64,000 nucleotides of DNA, from the NCBI RefSeq assembly GCF_963668085.1, contig NZ_OY764059.1:806001-870000 (forward strand). Direction: 5' to 3'. Origin of the DNA: an uncultured Ilyobacter sp. Lineage in GTDB: Bacteria > Fusobacteriota > Fusobacteriia > Fusobacteriales > Fusobacteriaceae. A program made the translations under genes and the position numbers. Shown here one piece after another: positions 1-6,717 of the stretch. Under the pieces are notes generated by a model, which saw only the letters and a program-made list of their open reading frames with translations, ran no database searches and was not told the origin of the DNA. Position 1 is the first letter of the stretch. Every line of letters begins with the position of its first letter.

Positions 1-679
1 TATTTGCAGCATCTCCAGCCTCGGCATATATATGCCAATCAAATATCTTTCCAGTATCTTTTGTAGGATAAGGTATTTCTTCTATCTGATCCGCCTCCAT
101 CTCCATACCCAATACAAGCATAGTGTCATATGGGAAAGAGTCGTCAAAGCCCTCATTGATATACCTTCTGTCAACTAAGGTAAAGGCTCCAATCATTCCC
201 AGGCTCTTTACATACTCTAAGATATTATCTTTAAGCTGCTTTAAGTCTTTTAAAGGCTTAACTTTACCGGCTTCTATATCTGCTTCTAGTTTTTTATTAA
301 ATTCTGGATTTTGTTTTGATAGAGCAATACCCTTCATTACCCTTTGTGCATCTTCTATGAACACGTCTCTGATTTTAGGTGTCATACCATCATCTTCAAC
401 ATACTTTGCAATGTTTTTGATGTAGTCTGAATCTATGTCTATAGAGTCTCCTTTACCATCCCCTGGGTGTATAGAAGTATAGTGATCAAATAACTCTCCA
501 TCTATTTTTACATATGGGTTATTATCAGTCAGTTCTTTTCCTAGGTTATCTTTAGTGTAGGTATAAAAAAACTCTTTGTCATGCCTTAAAATTCCTTTTT
601 CACTTACTTTAAATGGAGCTCTCTTACTAACTTTTGGCACATCTAAATAGAAAGTGTTATTAAATCCGTTGTCTTTCAC
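1..679 (-). CDS. Reductive-dehalogenase/QueG-like corrinoid iron-sulfur protein (partial, C-terminus beyond window)
   Basis: The reading frame starts at a GTG (677-679) preceded at 6 nt by a strong AAGGAGGGG and runs off the left edge, so only about 226 N-terminal residues are visible. Residues about 150-190 contain a Gly-Ala-Phe step followed by DRR and a hydrophobic VLGMEME strand. This pattern is typical of the cobamide-binding half of reductive dehalogenases and epoxyqueuosine reductase (QueG), and an AEAGDAA stretch follows. No Tat signal peptide is present, unlike classical respiratory RdhA. The upstream gene is a NapH/RdhC-like polyferredoxin membrane protein, which supports an electron-transfer role at the membrane. 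The double [4Fe-4S] domain expected at the C-terminus lies outside the window, so substrate and exact family cannot be settled. A QueG-like or other corrinoid protein remains possible. Confidence 0.55.
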   Translation of the reverse strand, partial: MKDNGFNNTFYLDVPKVSKRAPFKVSEKGILRHDKEFFYTYTKDNLGKELTDNNPYVKIDGELFDHYTSIHPGDGKGDSIDIDSDYIKNIAKYVEDDGMTPKIRDVFIEDAQRVMKGIALSKQNPEFNKKLEADIEAGKVKPLKDLKQLKDNILEYVKSLGMIGAFTLVDRRYINEGFDDSFPYDTMLVLGMEMEADQIEEIPYPTKDTGKIFDWHIYAEAGDAAN

Positions 680-732
680 TACTATCCCCTCCTTAAATTA
701 TTCTCAGTAGTTCTATAGAGTTTTGAAAAAAT

Positions 733-755
733 ACCTGAAAGTTTCACTAACAGGT
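733..755 (-). terminator. Small intercistronic hairpin with U-run (weak terminator or attenuator)
   Basis: ACCTG and CAGGT arms flank a 13-nt loop. On the minus strand they are followed by ATTTTTT. It lies between the polyferredoxin gene and the reductive-dehalogenase-like gene and may reduce readthrough. The stem is only 5 bp. Confidence 0.35.
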
Positions 756-758
756 TTT

Positions 759-1451
759 TTAGTTGCCGATTTTCTTAAGGAATATTCCGATCTTCCCATA
801 TGAAAGTGTATCTTTTACCGGACAGCTGCTTATACACTCAAAACAGTTAATACACTGGGGATTTCTGATGCTATCCTTATCTGACACAGCAATATTCATA
901 GGACATACTCTGTTGCATTTTTTACAGTTTACACAACTTTTTTTATTTCTCTTCACTGAGAAAAATCTAGTCAAGCTTGCAATCCCGAACTTGGTTCCGT
1001 CTATGCAAAGATAATTGCAGAATGGCCTTTCAAATACAGTTGAAACTATTAGAAAACCAGCCATTATAATTAATGATGCTGAGATGATAACACCTGAAAA
1101 ATTACTTGCTGTAGATGTGAATGTTTTATTACCGTTTACAGTTTCATAGATACCTACCCCTATACCTGCAACTAAGAGGGCCATAACGATATATCTTGAA
1201 AACATCAAATATTTTTGAATATTTTGTGGCATCTTATATTTTTTTGTAAAAATCCTGTCCCCTATGGCACCAAAAAATTCCTGAAGGGCTCCGTATGGAC
1301 ATACCCATCCGCAGAAAAAATTACCCACTACCAATGAAAAAATAAGCAGTAGTGGAAATACAGCCTTAAATTTCATAAATAAACCCGCTACTAACAATCC
1401 AATAAAAAAAAGTTGAACACTGTTTCTAATTAATTGAATTTTTTTGTTCAA
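759..1451 (-). CDS. NapH/RdhC-like 4Fe-4S polyferredoxin membrane protein
   Basis: A membrane iron-sulfur protein of about 230 residues, probably passing electrons from the quinone pool or ferredoxin to the neighbouring corrinoid protein. About four hydrophobic segments are visible. A CGWVCPYGALQEF loop near residue 48 and a FCNYLC loop are typical of NapH/NosR/RdhC proteins. The C-terminus carries two ferredoxin clusters, CVNCKKCNRVCP and CINCFECISSCP. A longer frame opens at 1481, but the TTG at 1449-1451 (start M-N-K-K) has an AGGTGA at 5 nt, so I place the start there. It is followed after 80 bp by the reductive-dehalogenase-like gene, with a small hairpin between them. The family is clear; the specific partner is inferred from the neighbour. 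Confidence 0.8.
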   Translation of the reverse strand: MNKKIQLIRNSVQLFFIGLLVAGLFMKFKAVFPLLLIFSLVVGNFFCGWVCPYGALQEFFGAIGDRIFTKKYKMPQNIQKYLMFSRYIVMALLVAGIGVGIYETVNGNKTFTSTASNFSGVIISASLIIMAGFLIVSTVFERPFCNYLCIDGTKFGIASLTRFFSVKRNKKSCVNCKKCNRVCPMNIAVSDKDSIRNPQCINCFECISSCPVKDTLSYGKIGIFLKKIGN

Positions 1452-1481
1452 ATGGCTCACCTCTATAAAAGAATGTAACAA

Positions 1482-1795
1482 AAGACCTCTTGGCTTATGT
1501 TATGTTAAAATAATAACATTTTAATAGAGATACTTCTGTCCTGTTTAGGACACTTTTTTAATGAAAATAGATTTTAAATAAGTTGGAGGCTTTGTTTAAA
1601 TGATAATTTGATTTTAGATACTCGCAATTATTTTAATTCAATTATTTTTTTTATTTTTATGGTTTTTTAAATCTTGTAAAATCACAATTTACACCTTTTG
1701 GTAAGTATTTCACCAAAAAGTGCCTTCTTTTTTTTAATTAGTTTTTTTTGTATACTGAGTGCACATAAAAAATTAAAAAAATTAGGAGGTTACAA
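1482..1795. promoter_or_regulatory. Divergent intergenic region with several inverted repeats
   Basis: This 314-bp gap separates the minus-strand polyferredoxin gene from the plus-strand alcohol dehydrogenase. It contains four inverted repeats: ATGTTA-N6-TAACAT (1502-1519, matches 11 of 14 fixed positions of the Rex consensus TTGTTAA-N4-TTAACAA), TGTCCT-gttt-AGGACA (1537-1552), TGTAAA-N7-TTTACA (1675-1693), and a hairpin TTTTGGT/ACCAAAA (1696-1718). A TATACT box lies at 1751-1756, without a good -35. No tRNA or ORF was found in it. Confidence 0.6.
1502..1519. promoter_or_regulatory. Candidate Rex-type operator
   Basis: ATGTTA and TAACAT arms surround a 6-nt spacer, close to the known Rex site TTGTTAA-N4-TTAACAA. 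It lies about 50 bp upstream of the polyferredoxin start and about 276 bp upstream of the alcohol dehydrogenase start. A rex gene is present at 36.6 kb. The site assignment is an inference from motif similarity. Confidence 0.4.
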
Positions 1796-2968
1796 ATGCA
1801 AAGATTTACAATACCAAGAGATCTATATTTCGGAGAGGACTCGCTATCTCATTTAAAAAATATCAATGGAACTAAGGCTCTTATCGTTATCGGTTCAGAG
1901 AGATTAATAAACGATGGAACAGTACCTAGTGCTGTTGAATATTTAAAAGAAGCTGGAATAGAAAGTGAACTATTCGTAGGAATAGAAAATGACCCTTCAG
2001 TAGCTACTGTTATGAAAGGTGTAGAAGCTATGAATAAATTTAAGCCTGATACAATAATAGGAATAGGTGGAGGATCACCGATAGATGCGGCCAAAGCTAT
2101 GTGGATCTTCTATGAGCACCCAACATTCACATTTGAAGAAGCTGCAAAACCATTTAACTTACCAGAATTAAGAAACAAGGCTAAATTTATAGCAGTTCCG
2201 ACAACAAGTGGTACCGCTACAGAAGTTACATCATTTGCTGTAATCACAGACAATGAAACTAATATCAAATATCCAATCGCAGACTACAACATCACTCCAG
2301 ATGTAGCTATTGTAGATACAAACTTAGTACAAACAATGCCTAAGGTATTAGTTGCAAACACAGGAATGGATGCATTAACTCATGCACTAGAAGCATATGT
2401 TTCAAAGGCAAGAAATCCATTTACAGATGCACTAGCTATGAAATCTATCGAGATGATCTCAGAGACTTTAATCAACTCTTATAACGGTGAAGACTCTGCG
2501 AGAAAAGATATGCATATCGCACAAAACTTAGCAGGAATGGCATTCTCAAATGCAATCCTTGGAATAGTTCATTCAATGGCTCATAAGACAGGAAAAGTTT
2601 TAAATATTGATCATGGATTAGCCAATGCAATCTACCTTTCATATGCTGTCGAATTCAATGCAAAAGATGAAATCGGAAAAGCACAATATGCTCATGCCGC
2701 TAAAACAATAGGTTTAGCCGGAAATAACGAAACTGAATTAGTTGAATCATTAGTAAACTTAATTAAAGAATTAAGAGAACAAATGGATATGCCTCATTCA
2801 TTAAAAGAATTTGGAGTAGAAGAGGAGTTCTTCTTGGCTAACTTAGATGAGATCGCAAGAACATCTGTAGGAGACCCATGTACAGGAACAAATCCAAGAG
2901 AAATATCTGTAGAAGAGATGAAAAACTTATTTAAAGCTGTTTATTATGGTGAAAAAGTGACATTTTAA
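1796..2968 (+). CDS. Iron-containing (type III) alcohol dehydrogenase
   Basis: NAD(P)H-dependent reduction of an aldehyde to an alcohol, a typical fermentative electron sink. The 390-residue length is normal for the family. Visible motifs are GGGSPIDAAKAM (nucleotide binding, near residue 96), TTSGTATEVTSF, a metal-ligand helix DALTHALEAYVS, and HSMAHKTGKVLNIDHG carrying the His ligands for iron. The C-terminal part resembles the alcohol dehydrogenase half of AdhE. A clear AGGAGG precedes the ATG. The gene stands alone between a divergent neighbour and a terminator at 2972-3004 shared with the convergent hxlR gene. Substrate (ethanol, butanol or 1,3-propanediol type) cannot be decided from the sequence. 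Redox control by Rex is possible from the candidate site far upstream. Confidence 0.9.
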   Translation: MQRFTIPRDLYFGEDSLSHLKNINGTKALIVIGSERLINDGTVPSAVEYLKEAGIESELFVGIENDPSVATVMKGVEAMNKFKPDTIIGIGGGSPIDAAKAMWIFYEHPTFTFEEAAKPFNLPELRNKAKFIAVPTTSGTATEVTSFAVITDNETNIKYPIADYNITPDVAIVDTNLVQTMPKVLVANTGMDALTHALEAYVSKARNPFTDALAMKSIEMISETLINSYNGEDSARKDMHIAQNLAGMAFSNAILGIVHSMAHKTGKVLNIDHGLANAIYLSYAVEFNAKDEIGKAQYAHAAKTIGLAGNNETELVESLVNLIKELREQMDMPHSLKEFGVEEEFFLANLDEIARTSVGDPCTGTNPREISVEEMKNLFKAVYYGEKVTF

Positions 2969-2971
2969 TTT

Positions 2972-3004
2972 AAAAGTCCTCCCGCTTTTAGGGGAGGACT
3001 TTTT
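2972..3004. terminator. Bidirectional intrinsic terminator between adh and hxlR
   Basis: AAAAGTCCTCCC and GGGAGGACTTTT arms form a strong hairpin. The A-tract and T-tract flanks let it work in both directions for two convergent genes. Confidence 0.85.
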
Positions 3005-3005
3005 A

Positions 3006-3356
3006 CTATTTATCTCTTTCAAATATATAATCTTTTCCCCAGACATCCATTTCTTTTAAAATAGGGATGAGCTTTTTTCCTAATTCAGTTAAAGAATACT
3101 CAACCATTGGAGGCACAACAGGATAAATTTTTCTAGTGATTAATTTATTTTTTTCCAAATATCTAAGCTGCTGGGTAAGCATCTTCTGACTTATTTCTGT
3201 TATATACCTTTGAAACTCATTAAATCTTATAACCCCGTGATTTCCAAGTTCCCAGAGGATCAAGGCTTTCCATTTACCTCCTATTACCTCAAGAGTGAGC
3301 TCTATTTCGCATCTATAATTATTGCAGCTAACCTTATTTGATCTGTCTTCTGGCAT
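3006..3356 (-). CDS. HxlR-family winged-helix transcriptional regulator
   Basis: A DNA-binding regulator of 116 residues, normal for HxlR proteins. The family signature is visible: C-x-(I/E)-ELTLEVIGGKWK, then WELGNHGVIRFNEFQR, then ISQKMLTQQLRYLE as recognition helix, and a winged segment ending YSLTELGKKL. An N-terminal Cys pair (residues about 11 and 16) could be redox or electrophile sensitive, as in YodB/HypR; this is inference. The start ATG has AGGAGG at about 5 nt. A 30-bp near-perfect palindrome 35-64 bp upstream is a good candidate for its own operator. Target genes other than itself are not evident; alcohol dehydrogenase is convergent, not divergent. Confidence 0.9.
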   Translation of the reverse strand: MPEDRSNKVSCNNYRCEIELTLEVIGGKWKALILWELGNHGVIRFNEFQRYITEISQKMLTQQLRYLEKNKLITRKIYPVVPPMVEYSLTELGKKLIPILKEMDVWGKDYIFERDK

Positions 3357-3390
3357 GATCTCCTCCTTTAACTTAGTCGTTGGTAATTTC

Positions 3391-3420
3391 CTTGAACTTT
3401 TTTAAGTTAAAAAGTTCAAG
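3391..3420. promoter_or_regulatory. 30-bp palindrome upstream of hxlR (candidate operator)
   Basis: Perfect 12-bp arms, CTTGAACTTTTT and AAAAAGTTCAAG, flank a 6-nt spacer. It lies in the hxlR upstream region. HxlR dimers bind such symmetric sites, so autoregulation is likely but not shown. Confidence 0.55.
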
Positions 3421-3562
3421 TGATAGTGATAAAAGAATTGCAATACATATATATGAATTAACAGATTTAAACACAGGTTTTATTATAGCAATGGTAAATA
3501 ATTAAGTCAAACTTATAAATTTTATTTAGGTTTGAATATAAAAATCAATAAGTTTTAAAAAT

Positions 3563-3589
3563 AAAAAAGCACTATAAGAGTGCTTTTTT
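3563..3589 (-). terminator. Intrinsic terminator of msrA
   Basis: Hairpin AAAAAAGCACT/AGTGCTTTTTT with a 5-nt loop, about 10 bp past the msrA stop codon on the minus strand. A U-run follows in that direction. Confidence 0.8.
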
Positions 3590-3598
3590 GGTTTGAAT

Positions 3599-4105
3599 TT
3601 ATACGGGATCTTGTTTTTCCTCATCTTTTAAGAGGGAAAAATTTATGTGACAGTAGCCTGATGGTTTTTTTTCAAGGTACTCTTGATGATAGTCCTCTGC
3701 AGGGAAGAAATTGTGTAGGGGTTCTATTTCTGTCACGATTTCTGAACTATATTTCTTGGCTATGGATTTTACAAATTCCTTTATTTCAGGGATGTCATCA
3801 TCTGAAGAATAATAGACCCCGGTTCTGTACTGGGTACCTATATCATTTCCCTGTCTGTTTAAAAGAGTTGGATCAATGAGTCTGAAAAAGTGATCTAAGA
3901 TTTTATCAAGAGGTAGAATGGAATCGTCATAATCAATCTTGCATACCTCGGCATGACCGGTTTTTCCAGAGCAGACCTCCTTGTAGTCTGGATTTTCTTT
4001 TGATCCGTTGGAATAGCCTACACTTGTACGGACTACGCCTCTTACTCTTTTGAAATAAGCCTCTATACCCCAGAAACAACCACCTGCAAGTGTAATTGTC
4101 TTCAT
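3599..4105 (-). CDS. msrA: Peptide methionine-S-sulfoxide reductase
   Basis: Reduces methionine-S-sulfoxide in proteins and free methionine, an oxidative damage repair enzyme. The catalytic motif GCFWG is at residues about 9-13, and YSNG, H-A-E-V and FFPAEDYHQEYLEKKP further along are family hallmarks. The protein has 168 residues with the start placed at 4103-4105, where GGAGGTGG lies 8 nt upstream; a frame-opening ATG six codons earlier overlaps that Shine-Dalgarno and is less likely. No MsrB domain is fused. It is divergent from a MarR regulator whose promoter lies in the shared 135-bp gap, so co-regulation is possible but unproven. Confidence 0.95.
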   Translation of the reverse strand: MKTITLAGGCFWGIEAYFKRVRGVVRTSVGYSNGSKENPDYKEVCSGKTGHAEVCKIDYDDSILPLDKILDHFFRLIDPTLLNRQGNDIGTQYRTGVYYSSDDDIPEIKEFVKSIAKKYSSEIVTEIEPLHNFFPAEDYHQEYLEKKPSGYCHINFSLLKDEEKQDPV

Positions 4106-4186
4106 AATAAATACCACCTCCATATTTTTTTATACCTGAAGACTTACCCTTTCCCTTTTAGCTTGCAAAAATATATTGAGTTATTT

Positions 4187-4215
4187 TTGACAAAGGAGGC
4201 TCTTCCAAGTAAAAT
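4187..4215 (+). promoter_or_regulatory. Sigma-70-type promoter of the MarR gene
   Basis: TTGACA, a 17-bp spacer, then TAAAAT. The expected start site is about 20 bp before the GTG start of the MarR gene. Confidence 0.65.
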
Positions 4216-4240
4216 GTCCTTGAGATCGTAATGAAGGGAA

Positions 4241-4684
4241 GTGGTCAAAATAAGGACAGATATAGTTATTGGATTAGTTGCAAATATAAGGGAAAAAAGT
4301 GCCCAGTTTATCAATGGGGAGCTCAAAAGATTAGGTGTAGAAGGGATAAACTCTAGTCATGGGACTATTTTGTCTGCTCTTTATGACAATGACGGACAGA
4401 TGACAATGAATGAGATAGCAAAATATATAGCGAGACGAAAATCAAGTGTCACAGATATGGTTAAAAAACTTGAAAAACTTGGATACGTTGAGAGAAAACA
4501 GGATGAGCTAGATGCAAGGGTTATAAATGTGACTCTTAGCCCTAAAGGAATAGAGTTTCGAAAAACATTTTTGAAAATATCAAAGGCTCTTTTGGAAAAA
4601 GCCTATGGTGGTTTTGAAGAAGAGGAAAAAGAGATCTTGGTAAAATATCTTGGAAAAGTGAGAAAAAATTTCCAAGATATTTAA
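4241..4684 (+). CDS. MarR-family transcriptional regulator
   Basis: A 147-residue winged-helix regulator. The central part has the MarR signature: GTILSALYDNDGQMTMNEIAKYIARRKSS reads as helix-turn-helix, followed by VTDMVKKLEKLGYVERKQDELDAR, the recognition helix and wing with the D-x-R motif, and a C-terminal dimerization helix. The GTG start follows a GAAGGGAAG. It lies between divergent msrA and the downstream nitroreductase, both stress or redox enzymes, so it may control one of them. Its ligand is not inferable. Confidence 0.88.
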   Translation: MVKIRTDIVIGLVANIREKSAQFINGELKRLGVEGINSSHGTILSALYDNDGQMTMNEIAKYIARRKSSVTDMVKKLEKLGYVERKQDELDARVINVTLSPKGIEFRKTFLKISKALLEKAYGGFEEEEKEILVKYLGKVRKNFQDI

Positions 4685-4737
4685 TGGTTTAATCTCAAAT
4701 AAACTTTAACATAGTGGTTAAATATATAAAAAAATTC

Positions 4738-4766
4738 TTGTAAAAATTCATTGGTTCCGATATAAT
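4738..4766 (+). promoter_or_regulatory. Promoter of the nitroreductase gene
   Basis: TTGTAA, 17-bp spacer, TATAAT. Placed 42 bp before the GTG start at 4809. Confidence 0.65.
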
Positions 4767-4808
4767 AAAGTACGAAAACGTATTTTAATTATAATGGGGG
4801 AATTTACA

Positions 4809-5351
4809 GTGGAATTGACAAAAGCAATAAAGGATAGAAGAAGTGTTAGAAAGTTTACAGACTACTATGTGACAGACGAAGAGCTAAATGAGGCAATGGA
4901 AGCGGCAAGACTTGCACCTTCTTGGGCAAACACTCAGTGTTCTGAATTCTTGGCCTTAAGAGATAAGAAAAAGATCAAAGAGCTTGTGGAAAACTGCTAT
5001 CCAAAAAATCCGGCGTCGGCGTGTTCTTTAGATGCATCACTTGTAATAGTAGCGTGCTACAACAGAAAAAAATCAGGTTTCTACAAAGAGACTTCATTTA
5101 ATGACGTTGGAACTTGGGGAATGTTTGACCTAGGACTAGCTTGTCAGAACATGATGTTAAAACTTCATGACCTAGGTTTAGGGAGTGTAGTAGTAGGTGC
5201 CTATGATTCTAAAAAAGCATCTGAGATACTTGGTATAGAGGGAGATATCCAGATAGCGGCTATTATACCTGTAGGTAAACCGGCAGTTGAGACAAAACCT
5301 GTTCCAAGAAAAGAACTTTCGAAACTTTTACATATAGATAAGATAAAATAA
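4809..5351 (+). CDS. Nitroreductase-family flavoprotein
   Basis: FMN-dependent NAD(P)H oxidoreductase of about 180 residues. RRSVRKF near the N-terminus is the FMN-phosphate binding motif, and PSWANTQ plus LGLACQNMMLKLHDLGLGSVVVG are typical of the family. The frame also opens with ATG at 4794, but that ATG has no Shine-Dalgarno, whereas GGGGG (4796-4800) sits 8 nt before the GTG at 4809, so the shorter start is favoured. The protein is single and followed by a terminator. Substrate is unknown; nitro compounds, quinones or an unusual flavin role are possible. Confidence 0.85.
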   Translation: MELTKAIKDRRSVRKFTDYYVTDEELNEAMEAARLAPSWANTQCSEFLALRDKKKIKELVENCYPKNPASACSLDASLVIVACYNRKKSGFYKETSFNDVGTWGMFDLGLACQNMMLKLHDLGLGSVVVGAYDSKKASEILGIEGDIQIAAIIPVGKPAVETKPVPRKELSKLLHIDKIK

Positions 5352-5358
5352 GCCTAAG

Positions 5359-5388
5359 ACACCTCTTGTAAAAGAGGTGTTATTTTTA
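5359..5388 (+). terminator. Intrinsic terminator after nitroreductase
   Basis: ACACCTCTT/AAGAGGTGT hairpin with a 4-nt loop, followed by a T-rich tract. Confidence 0.8.
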
Positions 5389-5410
5389 TAGTAGCAGTCT
5401 ATCTTGTATA

Positions 5411-5439
5411 TTGCCAAGAGACTTATCATATGATATAAT
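5411..5439 (+). promoter_or_regulatory. Promoter of ybaB
   Basis: TTGCCA, 17-bp spacer, TATAAT, with an extended -10 TG one base upstream. Confidence 0.7.
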
Positions 5440-5475
5440 CTTATGGCATAAGTATAGTAAGAGGAGGCGTTTAAG

Positions 5476-5826
5476 TTGGTAAGAAAGTTAAAGGCTAAAG
5501 GTAATAATGGTCAGATGGATATAATGAAGCAGGCACAGGCTATGCAGCAGCAGATGCTTGTAGTACAAGAGGGGTTAAAGGAAAAAGAGCTTGAGACTTC
5601 TGTAGGCGGAGGAGCAGTTACTGTAAAAGTAAACGGTCAGAAAGAGGTCCTTGAAATAAAGCTTTCAGATGAAATATTGAAAGAGGCAGTGGAGGATAAC
5701 GACAAAGAGATGCTAGAAGATCTTCTTGTCTCAGCAGTAAAAGAAGCCGTTAGACAGGCTGAAGAGCTTGCTGAAAAAGAGATGTCAAAAGTAACTGGCG
5801 GAATCAACATTCCAGGCCTTGTCTAG
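5476..5826 (+). CDS. ybaB: YbaB/EbfC-family nucleoid-associated protein
   Basis: A small DNA-binding protein of 116 residues that coats or bends DNA and is often next to dnaX/recR elsewhere, though not here. Family features are visible: a Met/Gln-rich helix (MKQAQAMQQQM), then a beta segment with VGGGAVTVKVNGQKEVLEIKL, then an acidic helical region and a C-terminal MSKVTGGINIPG. The TTG start is supported by AGAGGAGG at 8 nt. It is monocistronic, with its own promoter upstream and a terminator immediately after. Confidence 0.9.
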   Translation: MVRKLKAKGNNGQMDIMKQAQAMQQQMLVVQEGLKEKELETSVGGGAVTVKVNGQKEVLEIKLSDEILKEAVEDNDKEMLEDLLVSAVKEAVRQAEELAEKEMSKVTGGINIPGLV

Positions 5827-5834
5827 GAAAGTTT

Positions 5835-5860
5835 AAAAAGAGGGGATTCCCTCTTTTTTT
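5835..5860 (+). terminator. Intrinsic terminator of ybaB
   Basis: AAAGAGGG/CCCTCTTT hairpin with a 4-nt loop and a run of T. Confidence 0.85.
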
Positions 5861-6010
5861 CTATAAAAGCTACTTTTATTTAGAGTTTGATATTTGGATG
5901 CAATAAATAGTCTCTTTCGAGACGAAGCTTAAAGTATATATATAGAAGAGTAATTGAAGAGTTTCGGCAGATGTGTTATACTTTTTAAAAAACTCAGGAG
6001 AAAACCCAAT

Positions 6011-6661
6011 ATGGACAAAAAAAAGAGAAAATATAGAATATACGGAAATATGCTGTATTTTCTATTGAAATTTATACTGAAAACCTTGAAGTTCGAGGTA
6101 AAAAGAAGCGAAAAAATAGACCTTAACAGCAATTATGTCTATGGTTTCTGGCATAATAAACTTATAATAACTTCTGTCTGTCTGGATTATTATAAAAAAA
6201 AGGCAGGCCTTGCAAGCCCCTCTAACGACGGCGAACTTATAGCCGTCACCCTGGAGAAATTCGGATTTCAGGTAATAAGGGGGTCATCAGACAAGGAGGC
6301 AGTGAGGAGTCTTATAAAACTGGCAAAACTTGTAAAAAACGGATATAGTGCAGGAACCCCTGTAGACGGGCCTAAGGGGCCTATATACAAGGTAAAACCC
6401 GGTATGCTTTTCTTAGCACAGAAATCAGGGAAGAAAATGATTCCAGTGGGGGGAGCTTTTTCAAACTGCTGGACCTTTGAAAAGGCCTGGGACAAATTTC
6501 AGTTTCCGAAACCTTTTTCTAAGATGGTGTGTATAGAGGGTGATCCCATAGAGATACCAAAAGGTGCCGATTTAGAGGAGTATGCTCTTTTCCTAGAAAA
6601 AGAACTGAATCGGCTAGACAAAGAAGCTGAAGAATATCTGAAAAAAGACAGATCGAAATAA
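6011..6661 (+). CDS. DUF374-family lysophospholipid acyltransferase-like protein
   Basis: A membrane-associated acyltransferase-like protein of about 216 residues, of the family related to LpxL/PlsC enzymes and implicated in lipid A or phospholipid acylation in diderms. The signature FWHNKL near residue 48 supplies the catalytic His, and TPVDGPKGP (near residue 115) is the most conserved DUF374 block. An N-terminal hydrophobic stretch could associate with the membrane. The frame extends upstream to a TTG at 5954, but the ATG at 6011 is preceded by AGGAG and gives the family's normal start. It lies just before metG with a 56-bp gap. Donor and acceptor cannot be read from the sequence. Confidence 0.82.
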   Translation: MDKKKRKYRIYGNMLYFLLKFILKTLKFEVKRSEKIDLNSNYVYGFWHNKLIITSVCLDYYKKKAGLASPSNDGELIAVTLEKFGFQVIRGSSDKEAVRSLIKLAKLVKNGYSAGTPVDGPKGPIYKVKPGMLFLAQKSGKKMIPVGGAFSNCWTFEKAWDKFQFPKPFSKMVCIEGDPIEIPKGADLEEYALFLEKELNRLDKEAEEYLKKDRSK

Positions 6662-6717
6662 AAATATAATAAAAAAGTGAAAAATCAAAAGCCTAATTTA
6701 GGAAAGGGGATAATTTT

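Noticed and set aside
4794..4808. ATG start of the nitroreductase at 4794.
   Set aside because: No Shine-Dalgarno; the GGGGG directly after it serves the GTG at 4809.
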